Made by a program: the position numbers and the translations under genes | Notes under the pieces: model-generated | What the model was told of the DNA's origin: nothing | The model's database searches: none | The model's input: the letters and a program-made list of their open reading frames with translations, nothing else | Part shown: positions 49,729-61,113 of the stretch, piece by piece | Numbering within the stretch: the stretch's first letter is position 1 | Layout of the letters: each line of letters starts with the position of its first letter | Assembly: GCA_037576195.1 (NCBI GenBank) | Contig: CM075101.1 | Coordinates: 40,362,001-40,426,000 of the forward strand | Source: Phytoseiulus persimilis | Taxonomy: Eukaryota; Arthropoda; Arachnida; Mesostigmata; Phytoseiidae | Direction of reading: 5' to 3' | DNA: 64,000 nucleotides

Positions 49729-52700
49729 GGCCGGGCGATGAAGTATCGGCTTGTGACAGCAGTCCCGCGTCTTCGAGACGAAGGCCCCGGAGTCCGCTGT
49801 GCTACACCGCGCCTAGCGAGTCCCCACCGTCGCCTCCCGCGACACCTGTAGGATCCCCCAGCCATCACAACCAAGCTCACAATAAACAGAAGTTCAACTT
49901 CAAATCGAGAAAAATCGCCTCCATGCTCTCGACGTTGAAGAAGTTCGCCACATCGCCCCGTAGAAAGTTCAACGACCGTTCCCTCCAGTCTTCAGGTAGG
50001 TTTGACAACGCCAACCTGTCAGATCTAGCTCGCTCGAGTCTAGCGTAACTCATGAGTACGTAGTGGGTCGAGCAGCTGTACCTTCGCATGTGATCGGATT
50101 CGCTTACTTGCTAATCGGATCGGTTTCATAAGCGGCACAGTGCACTCAGTCATCCGTCAAATCGCTCGAAGAGCTGTGTTTCCTCTCTCGGCAGGTTGGC
50201 TGAGCAGGGGCGGTATTTCCGCTCATAAATGGAGATTAGTGTTCATGGCGAGACACGCTGCAGAGATGACAGAAAGGACGGAGTGGGGGGAGGTGGGGGG
50301 GGGGGGGGGGGGAAGCTGACTTGGGATCCTTAATATTCCGCAAGAATCACGAGTCTCTCTCAGCCAACAGATGTCGAACACATATTGCGAGCAGGAGACA
50401 GAACTGTTTGAATCGAAGAGAAGTTTATATGAGACGATGAAAAGATCTATGTGGAAATTTTGGATACGGTGTTTACGTTATCGAAACCGGTTTTAGAGAC
50501 AGCCTATGCTCGGGACCTTCCGATCTGGAAGCCGCTTCCCCGAACGATGCACTCGCTCGGTGAGTTTGATTCCGAGGTTTTCCCGTCCGACATCGTCGAT
50601 CTCTGCCCTGTGCGGTGAAGGCTCCTTCGCAGGTTTTCCGCTGTTGTTTCGCTGGTGGTGGGTTCTCGACTCGGGTCGTTCTATTGTGCGGGCTGTGGAG
50701 TGTGATCCTTCGCATTGTTGCTGGAAGAAACTTTTTAAGTGTCATGGGCCACATTCGCTTCCCACTGGGAAGGTATCGTCGTCGTCAGACGGTGCCTCAA
50801 GTCGCGTGTCCCAGCTCTGTCATGGCTGTCACAAACGACACCGTGATGCTCTCGAACTCAACAACGGATATTCCCGCAGGACGTTTGAGTCAAAGCCATC
50901 CCAATGTATCGCGGAGTAACCTGGCGGCTCTCGCGGCGGGAGCCCAGGATGACAGTCAAATGGATTCGGCGGAAATGTGCGACAACCTCACCACAACGAA
51001 CTCACAGTCGGACACCACTATCCACCGGTGGAGATGGCGAAAAGAATCGAAGACGAAAACCGAAATGATCCAGGATCGAAAACTTGCTCACCTTCGAAAA
51101 GAACATCGGCTTTCCGTGGAAAGTACCGGCTCAACGCAGGCGCTCGCCTACGTGGAAGAGGTGAGACTCGTGAAGCAGACAGACGCCTTGGAGCCTCCAG
51201 GCCAAATGCTACGCGCTACGAGTAGCTTAGGTACGATTCGGGAGCTCGGACTCTAATGAGACCTGATGGAGCAGCGTGGCGCTCGAGCTCGTTCGCGCAG
51301 GGGCTCATCAGCTGGGAGAAAGCCGACTGCATTCGGGGGTGTTGAAAATTTCAGTTGAATCCTGGATGGGGAGCGCCAGTGTGGGGGGAAGGGGGAAGGA
51401 CCACGAATCGATCGTGGGGAGCGTCTCTAACGTGGGTGATTGGTCTTCCAGGAGCCTCATCTAAGCAGGCAGGAACTGCGCGCCTCCTCCATTACGGCCA
51501 GCGGAAAACCGTTTTACATTTTGGATGTTTGTTTACGCTGCGGGAAGAATCTCATTGCCAAAGATCCCTGCGGTACGAGTGACCCCTACGTTAAGTTCCG
51601 AATAGGCAGCCGGCAGATCTACCGCAGTCGGACGCTCACCAGAACGCTGGAACCTTTCTGGGATGAGTCGTTCAGCGTTCCTCTCGATGACATCTCGCTG
51701 CCCTTGCACGTGAAAGTTTACGACTATGACTTCGGGCTGCAAGATGACTTCATGGGTGCTGCAGAAATAGAAATCGATACGCTAGAACTAGATAAGTGAG
51801 TATGCCGTCGGGCTCTATCCGCATGCTCTCCTCAACCCTATCCGATATTTTGGATTATCCGACGTCGATTGCTCAACGTTGCAGGCCGACAGATTTTTTG
51901 GTGAACCTCAGTGAAACGGGGAAGCAGGAAGATGCGAATGCAGCACAGGATCTCGGGTATTTGATGCTTACTCTCAGCCTAACTCAGAAGCCTCCCGAGG
52001 AGAGAGTGCACGTAAGTTAGGAGTTTAGGAGGCGATGCCTATAGACACTCGATGGGCTGTTGCTCTCAGAACAGTTGTTGACACGTCGGGCTGAGCAGAA
52101 GGTCGAAATTATTCGAGCTCGGTGCGAGCTTCGGGGTCGGGATTCAAATCAAAGACGGAACGGACGAACGAAGTCATTTCAACTTTCGCGGGGCGGCGAG
52201 CACGAGGTGTGATGTTGCCCTTGGCTAGGAGGGAGGAGATACTCCAGGGCCTCATCCGAAAACTCTAACGAACTCGTCTCCTTTGAGGAATCGTGAGAAC
52301 GAATCCTGCGTCAGTCGTTGAATTTTGCGTTCCCCATGCGTTCCGTGTTTTCAGTAGGAGCCAGAAGATGTGGAGGAAATCGCTGGAACGCGCAAGCGAG
52401 ATTCCCCGTCGCCGGGAGAGAGGTAAAATACTGGAACCGCATACGTCGCGATCCTCCGGCAGTTCTGAAGCGTCTCCCACTCAGCGACCGATACCTGGCG
52501 TAGCAGAACGGCTCCAAGATACACAGAGCAAGGAAGTTATTGCTTCAGCTGCAGAGCTAGTCGGATGGGCTTTGCGAGGGCTCGGTGAATGAATTGAAGC
52601 AACTGTGCGGTGGCAAATCGTCACTGGGCACTCAAGAAGGGTACAGTCATACATCTTCCCGGAACTCTCTCTGAGTTTAATAACTTCAGCTGTCATGGCG

Positions 52701-55700
52701 GGCGTTATCTGGGCTGAAGTGTTTCTTCTTACTTACAAGAATGAGTTTGAGCTCTAGTTTGGTGAATCTTTGAATCTACAATGAGAGGATTTAATGGCTC
52801 TGAGTTTAGCCAACGGTGCGCCGATCCTTTCTCGACGCAAGGACATCCATCATCGAAGTGGATGAAGTTTATGAGCTCAGGCGGGTGCCATAGATTTGGG
52901 AGGCGAAGTTCAGATTTATAGAGCTTCTCGTTGAATAATAAAGAGTGTTCTGTACCCCGACCGAGACCTGTCCTGGGCCCGCCCTCCGATTAGGGGAACC
53001 TCTTCTAGTTTCGCAAGAATTTCGAGGGATGCGTTTGGGAGGCGCGCCGCTCCACTCGGTGAAAGGAGCGACTTAATTGAAAAGCCCTATTCAGATGGGT
53101 CCCTGGCTGAACGACATCACACCAGTTTCCCCCGCGAGACGTGCCGTTATCTGATTTTTCTCAGTTCCGAAACCCTTCCCTCGTTATATAATGCGCTTGC
53201 CACTCCTGACCCTCTGATACCTTCCTCTCGCTCTGCGACGCTTCGGGTTCCGCCGCTTCTTCGGTTCTCGTCATCGTCAACATACAGCGTCCGAGAGCCT
53301 CTTGTCTCTGCAAACACTCAGATGCCTCTCTCCCAGAAGGCAGTTTCATTTGAGTCGAGCCAACACTCCATGTCTGTTTATGTTAACTTTGAGAGCAAAC
53401 TTTGAGAAGGCATTGCGGGAATTTTACAGCTGACAATTAGGGAGTTCATTGCGAGGACGTCGCCAGTGGAAGTGCGACCAAGACAGTTCATGCTAGGTGC
53501 CGGCAACTGCGACGAGAATGGATTCTGTGCCGAGGATTGCTTGCCCAGAGACTTCGGAGACAGCCCTTCTGCAATGAAGGGTCGAGCCTCGGTTCGGCCG
53601 CCCCGATTGCGCCAACTTCCCGGGCATTATATCCCCCGGTTCCTAGAACATGATGCTAAGATTCGAAAGCGGTTATACTGACAAGGTTTTTTGTAGAATC
53701 GAAGAACCAACACCATTCGGAGTTTACCCGTACTCTCGATGGAAATTCAACGGCTGAGTGGAGTACCAATTCATTTCAGTATTTCCCGAAGAGTAGCAAT
53801 CCCCTGAAATTGGGAAGTTCACAAGATTCGTCCGTTATCGCTGGACCCGTGAATCGAAAGCAGAAGATACAAATGTGGGATTCCGTCGTGAATGTGGTTC
53901 TCGTGGAGGGGAAAAACTTGCTGCCCATGGACGAAAACGGACTCAGCGACCCCTTCGTAAAATTCCGACTCGGCAACGAGAAATATAAGAGCAAGGTAAG
54001 AGCTGAAGGGACGCGGGAATGGGGAACATTCCACATTTCATTGTATCTTGGATGGTGATACAGGAACTAGACCTCGTAACTATAAGAGAACAGAATAAAG
54101 ACCGGAGCGGATGAAAGCGGTGGGTCCGCAAAGCGAAATGACGGCTATCGCGCTAGTCTTTGAAACTAGGGCAGCGTGGGAAAATGGGAGCGCCCACATC
54201 GGAGAATAACTTGATCCCGTGTTTCGGGAGCACTCCGAGAGAGAAGGTCCAGGGGTCGGCTTTGCTGAACGGTCGGGAAAATCGTTTGTGAAATTTGTCC
54301 TATATTTGCAGTTCTGCTTGAAAACGCTGAGTCCCCAATGGCTGGAGCAGTTCGATTTGCACATGTACCAAGATCAGCCGAAAGTTCTGGAGATTGCGGT
54401 GTGGGACAAGGATTTCGGAGGTCGCAACGATTTCATGGGCAGGTGAATATCGAGGAAGAGTTTCCTGGAGCATTGAATGAAGGGTGTACGACTCGTACGG
54501 ACATTACTTCTCTGAGCTGAGAGGAACAGTACAAACGAAGCTATATCAGCGGTCGCCAGCTTTCTGAACTTCTTCTGAGCGCCGATCATACTCGGAGGGA
54601 CGGAGAGGTATGGGGTAGATTCCGAATTTGAGCAAACGACGGCTCATTGATCACGAATTCTAGATGCAGCATCGACCTGAGGTCGCTAGAGCCCGAGACA
54701 ACGCACCCCATCTGGCAGGAATTAGAAAACGGCGCAGGTCAAATATTCCTTCTTATCACCATATCAGGGACGCAGGGTTCATCTTCAGTGTCGGATTTAG
54801 CGACCTACGAGCCTGCGCCGGCGCAGAAAGATCTCATCGCGTCGAAATACGTGAGTAGACATGGAAGACTACGTAGAAGAGATGGCGCGAGGTGGATTGC
54901 GGCGATACGGGAAGGTACTAGCCAGCGCTCCGAGACTGGGATGAGCACGTGTTTGCCTTTTTTTGGATGTCAAGGGCGGTTCACGAGTGATTTCGGGGAG
55001 TATTTCGAAAGAATCAGAGCATTAGAATGCGTCTCCGCGAACTCGAGAGGAGGCTCGCGTCTGAATTCCAAGAGAGCGATTTGGACAGTTCCAGACTTGG
55101 ATCGTTTCTGCTCCCGTGCGTTCGTGTCATGTTAACCTTGACAGATTTTCCCCGGAGGCGAGTCTGCGTTCCGGAGATGATGATGTCGTTTTCCTGCACA
55201 GTTCTCTCCAAGCGTCGAGTACAGACCGTATTCCCGGCGGATGTGTGTGTTTGTTGATGATGGTTGAGCACAACGGTCTTGTAGCTCTGTTCCCGCTATC
55301 TATTAGGAACCAGGAAGAGGGTCCGAGGTGGATTCAATGTGGAAAGAACGCGGAACTCCCAATGGAGTGAAGCAGACGATGAATATGATGGGCCCCCAGA
55401 TTCTGAGTTGTCTCCTTGTTTCAGAATTTCAAAAACAGTCTCCACAATATCAACGACGTCGGTTATCTCGTGGTCAAAGGTAATTAAACTCGATAGATAA
55501 CGGCTCCAAAGCGCCACGTTCCCGGCTTCGCTCCGCTTCGGTCCTGCGCAGCGCCAGAGTCACACGCGGGAACGCGAGGACCCGAGGCTGAGTTCCTTCT
55601 CAAGGACAAATGCACGGGAAGATTACAGCTAAAGGGTTTTGCGGCTCCGTCCCCTAACAAAGCAATAAAGCGGAGTGGTTGATATAGACACGCTTGGCTC

Positions 55701-58700
55701 TCATGCAGAGTTTGCTTCGGTTATTCCACCAAGTCCTCCCGATCTCTGCGAGGACATCAGCTGCAATTTCCTCGCGATGCGCTTTGCTGGTCGTAATTAC
55801 GCTGCAACCTTGAAAAAGAGCCAATATGAAGCCCGAAATCATTCGCCATGCCGGCAGGCCCGAGTGTAGTTCTATGTACTGACTCCTAAAGCATGAACGT
55901 GCCATCATGCCTGGGATGGCCGACGAAGGGAATGCAACTTTGATATTCATTGCACGAGCGGAGTCAACCGGACTCTCAGAGGCCGCCATCATAGGAGTCG
56001 CATGGAGAAGCGACGAAGTCAGCGTCACGAGCTATGCTCCTAATGTAGCAAAACAAAGAGAAGAAGCACCGTTCGCATTCTTCTCCGGAGGATACCAGAC
56101 AGCCGAGTGTTATGGCGCTTAACAAAAGACTCAGTAGTCGAGTCAAATTCTCTGGCTGATGTCACGTACGATTTCTCTCCAGCTGGAAGTGAAGTTTTCA
56201 TCCAATTGCACGAGTCACCCTCTCTCTCCACTCCGTTTGACTCCTGTTGTATTCTGAAGGCTAAACCTCATTTCAGTTTTCAAAGCAATGGGATTGACAG
56301 CAGCAGATTTGGGAGGTAAAAGCGACCCTTTCTGTGTCCTCGAACTGGTCAACGCTCGGCTCCAAACTCACACCGAATATAAAACGCTATGCCCTGAATG
56401 GAACAAAATCTTCACCTTGTGAGTAGGTTTTCAGTTTTCGAATCTGTTCGCTTGGATCGAATAGCTCCCAGTCATCGTATTTCCCCTCAGCTCCGATCAT
56501 CGGGTGCGCGGCTCACGCTACAGAGCTCATGTCGAAGTTTTTCTACTTTCTGATTAGAAACTGTCGTCCAACCTCTCCCCGCCACTTGAAAGTTCCCCCG
56601 ATCACAACACGAGTCTGACCCAACGGGCACGCGAGGATCGAATTACCCAATACACCCTCCCCCGATCATAAGTCTTTCGACGTTTCTTTCTCAGTAAAGT
56701 TCGGGACATTCACTCAGTGCTGGAGCTGACCGTTTACGACGAAGATCGCGACAAGAAAGTTGAATTTCTTGGAAAGTTGGCGGTTCCTCTGATAGGGATC
56801 AAGAACGGGGAGAAGAAATGGTATCAGCTCAAAGATCGTGATTTGAAAAAACGAGCCAAGGGTCAGATTCTGCTGGAATTCGAAGTTGTTTTCAATCCGG
56901 TGAGTGAGAGACAACCATGGATAATGACCCTTAAGAGAAAAACCCAAACGTCTTCGTTAGCGGAAGTTTCTGACCTCATTTATGACAACAATTCACTCAT
57001 CATTCACAGATCAAGGCGTGCATTCAAACGTTCAATCCCAAAGAGGTCAAGTTTATGCAGTTGGATCAAAAGTTCAGGCGGGTGGTGAGATCCTTTTGAG
57101 AACGGCGGATCAGACCGAGTCGGCTGCAAGGATTTCGACGCATATTCTGCACTGTTCGATCTATTGCGGAAAAGGTTGCTCTCAAGGCACGATGCGGGGG
57201 GCGAGGGAATTTTCTCTAACCTGATTCCCCTTTTTGGCAGGTATTTATGCGTAACGTGAACCGTGTCAAGAGTCTTGTAATGCACATCGTCGAGGCTGGA
57301 AGGTTTATTAATTCCTGCTTTCAGTGGGAATCAGTACCACGTTCCATCATAGCCTTCGCGGTGAGTGTCACAGTGTGCAACTCCCAACAGAAAGTCGCCC
57401 TCAGTTCCTCGGTGCTCTTGGAGACGCTTCGGAATCAACTGATTTTCGTTCGCTCTCATCCTCTTGTTGAGGGGCGGGATTCGCCACCAGTCCCGTTCCG
57501 AGAAGATTACGGCCGAGGACTGTGCGACGAATTTTAAAAGTTTATTCGAGCTCGAGCTCCGTCTCGAACTAATGACTTGACCCGTACGTTGGGCGAGCGG
57601 AACGGTATCGTACTGAAATGTCGCAATCATTCACAGCTGTTCCTGATCATCACTTGGACTGCGGAGTTGTACATGTTTCCATTGGCATTGCTTCTCATAT
57701 TTGCCAAAAATTATCTCCTGTTCCAGATGACAGGGTCTACCGGCGAAGAAGAGGTGGGTTCAATGACGGAGCTTATTATGTACATACTCGAGTTGGGAGT
57801 CACCATCCAAAAATCCAGCCCCGCAGCAAGGGATCTCCCTACCAGTTCCTCGGCGGTGATCGCGTTAGGAGTTTGGCCACTGTTGCGTCAAACAACAGGG
57901 GGAACGCCATTGAATTTGGTTCAATCGGAGTTGTTCACACAATGCATACTGGAGACGCATAATGCCTCGACCTCGTGTTTGGAGATTAGATCCCGATCTC
58001 TTGTGCGTTCCTTCTATAGCGGGGAAGGATACGAGCCAACTTTGGGAAGGGAAGGGAGCGTTTCTTGTCTGAGCGCTTCTACATGCGCGTAGCGTGAGCT
58101 ATCCAAACTCCAATGCTTATCGAGTGTAGAACACGGAAGGGCTGCACATGAGTATCCTTCGCTCTCTTTCGCGTGGAAGTGTTATCTTTTCACCCGAATG
58201 AGTTTCCTCGAGGGGGTTTTGAGATGCCGGCTTGGAACGCTCCTACGTTTATTGGTTCGCCAGAAATACTTCCCGCTCATCGCCAGTTCCTCGATGCGGC
58301 CATCTGCTCCGGCTCTCAGGCGTCTGTGGGTTCACAAAAGTGCTCCTGTAATAATCGAAACCTGTGCGGCGGGGGCTCGAACTCACTCAAGTCGCTCCGC
58401 CCCAACTGCATACAAAGACTGAACTTCTTGTTGATATTCGTTCCGGCTCCTGATGGGAACGCGAATGAATTGCATTTATGAATGGAAACTCTGATGAATG
58501 ACGTCCGTCAGAGCTCTAGAGGAAATCATTGGTTCTTTACTGAGAACGCCCCCCTCTTCACTGAGAACAGTGCCAATTCGTATTTGTCGCAAGACGGCAA
58601 TCAGCGCGTCCCGGATTGCAGAATCGATCGGCTAATTCCGTTGCCGCCTACGGGCACGCGTGCGCGAGATCCACCCTTGGATTCGAGGCTTGGTTCACGG

Positions 58701-61113
58701 CTCCCCGGAAGCCGGGATCGAGATTCGTTTCAAGTCATGCGCCTCGTTTGGGTAGCGTGTCTTCCCCTTATCAGTGCCGTTTTCGGAGCGCATCGGGAAC
58801 AATTCGATCGCCCGCGCGATGGATACGTATCGCTCTGTTTCGCGTTTGCATGAGTCGCGGAACTCGATTAAGCAGCAATCTGACACTGGATTGTCGACCA
58901 AATGTTCTCTCCATGGAACGGAATTCCAATCCCCGATGAGCTCCCCAAGTGAGCTGAATTACTCCGGTACAGATGAGTCCGACTCATAATAGATTCACCA
59001 TGTAGGGTAAAACTCCCCTCCGGGCTGAGGTAAGCCGAAGGACCTCAGGTAATTCGGTGTGGAACGAGCTGAGTAAGACGAATGGGCGATCGTCTCTCGA
59101 TCGGAGATCTAGTGGAGATCTTGTTGCCGACGCATCGGCTATGAATATACATCGGAAGCGGAGTTTTTCGATCAGCCAGCAGGCCGGGCCGAGGTCATTC
59201 ATCTACCAGTAGCGAGAGCTAGGCCAACAACGAGATGAGCGACCCTGCAAACGGAAACCTCCGTGGATGGAAGGCTCAACTGATGTCTTGTTCGGGCCAT
59301 CGATCACAGAGGCTAAAGGGCTCTGATCGCGTACCTCGTGCGTGGCTTATACGTGTCTGACGCGTGACACTTGTCGCGCCACGAACCCTTCCTGGACCCT
59401 CTCGCTCAGCTTTCACAACGCTTTATGCGGCATGCATTGTCTACTCCGCTCTATTTCGCGTTTCTGTGGTGCTTCTCATTCGAGGCCTTCATTTAAGCAG
59501 TCTCGCACGCGCCAAATGAGGATAGCTCCCCCTGGATTTTCTCGTGCTTAACTCAACCCCATACCGGCTCACCATGCATGAATTGTTTCTTCGTCGTTGC
59601 CCAGGTTCGGTAAAATGATAATTTTCCACTGAAATTTCCAGCTCTATGACTTCCAAGACGATGATGACGATGAGGAACGAGACCGTCCGGTGAGTGAAAT
59701 CGCAGCCTTATGTCGATCATGGTTGATGCTCAGGAACCTTAACGAAATTCCGTCCGAGAATCTTATGTTCATGTGAACGGCATCGCGGTCAGAATCCCGT
59801 CGCCGGTTTGATCTCTGTTTTCCTCTCCCGTTAGATTTGGCAGGGACGAAAGTCCTAAGTTCGTGAAAGCCAAGGGAAAACTGTTTTGTTCACTCAAGTT
59901 ATTTTTGCTTTTTTCAAACACTCCCGTTTTTGATTCAGCAGAAACGGCCTAAACCCCCCGTGAGTAGAACCAAATAATGATACCAGGAATGAGTTTTATT
60001 GGAGTTGAGTTTTCCATTGTCCAAGGAATGACTAACAAGCCACTGTGAACACCATGTGAAACCGCTTCATCTCGAGATCCTCGTCGCTGAAATCACTGCT
60101 CGAAATGTCCGGATTGTCATCAGCTTTATGGTGTATCCGCTGTGTATACGTGTATAGATGTAGGCGCGGGTACCGATGAGCGACTGCGGTCCTTTCCGTG
60201 GCGTGCTCCTCCGCTTTTTTCGTCTCGTGTTCATGATCGTCGTCGGGGGGAACTAATCAATATGAGCCTGGAAGTGATTCGTCGCTTGACTGAGCGTCCG
60301 CCAGCCGTTCCTTCTCCTCAACATCAACTCCATTGATTTTTAGGAGGAGAAGAAGACGTTGAAAGAACGACTCCAGGCGGTGCAAGAGATAACTGCTATG
60401 ATACAGAATGTCCTCGGTCAGGCAGCATCTCTGGGTGAAAGAGTCAAGAAGTGAGTTCGAGTCATATTCTGTATTTTTTGCGGAGTGAAAGCAACGGGTC
60501 CTGTAACTGCAGGGCCCGCCTTCATGGATCCTTCTGCTCGAGGTGACTGTCATGGGAGGACCGATGTTCTCTCGAGAGCCTGTCACCGAACTGTTGAGCA
60601 ACAACTCAGTGATATGCTCTGTTTTCCAGCACATTCAACTTCAGTGTTACCTTCCTCTCCTGGTTAGCAGTGATCGCGCTCTGTGTGGCTTCCTTGCTCC
60701 TGTACCTAGTTCCCTTGCGATACATCATTCTCGCTTGGGGAATCAACAAATTCACCAAGAAGCTCCGAAACCCCGACGTGATCCCAAATAACGAGCTCTT
60801 AGATTTCCTCTCTAGAGTACCGGACAACGAAGAACGGGTGAGCCAACGATTTCCTCGATTATTTCCTCCGGAACCGTGAAAGAACTCAGGCAGATTCGAG
60901 GACCGAGGACCGGGGAAACTCGTGAATTCGTTCGGAAGACCGGTCAATTATCAGCGAAACTTTGCCTCAGAAAGGGAGATCCTTAGTCAGGATGTCGATC
61001 CGCGACACCGAATCACGTAGTTTTTTCTGCTTTTCCAGATAAATCATCGGGAACTGAAACCATTGCAGACCGCTCCGGGCGATCCGGAGCGTAAACTCAG
61101 GAAACGCAAATGA
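49729..61113 (+). CDS. MCTP: MCTP: multiple C2 domains and transmembrane region protein
   Basis: Membrane-anchored Ca2+ sensor; in flies and worms MCTP sits in the ER, including at presynaptic terminals, and supports synaptic homeostasis. Exons: 49729-49995, 50880-51160, 51452-51795, 51885-52011, 53780-53995, 54312-54442, 54664-54850, 55425-55479, 56277-56418, 56695-56899, 57010-57084, 57241-57360, 57637-57753, 59642-59689, 59942-59959, 60344-60450, 60630-60837, 61039-61113. All phases fit. C2A (51.5-51.8 kb), C2B (53.8-54.4 kb) and C2C (55.4-56.9 kb) each keep the acidic Ca2+-loop residues ([30 protein letters not shown] and their YDYD/WDKD/YDED loops). The C-terminal region has two membrane segments (IIAFALFLIITW...PLALLLIF and [20 protein letters not shown]) followed by the family block [20 protein letters not shown]. 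About 906 residues from the first listed exon, in the range of vertebrate MCTP1/2. The 5' end is open: the 49,729 exon lacks its own ATG. An alternative start is ATG 50,744, reading straight into 50,880-51,160. Confidence 0.93.
50295..50312. repeat. Poly-G run (18 G)
   Basis: An uninterrupted run of 18 G, preceded by further G-rich sequence from 50,284, in the intron between 49,996 and 50,879 and upstream of the alternative start at 50,744. Such a run could form G-quadruplex structure and is error-prone in sequencing, so its exact length is doubtful. Confidence 0.9.

Noticed and set aside
52363..52424. Possible extra MCTP cassette exon after TTTTCAG near 52,354
   Set aside because: Neighbouring MCTP exons need a phase 0-0 exon; reading in phase 0 from the best acceptor hits TAG at once, and other phases do not match both neighbours.
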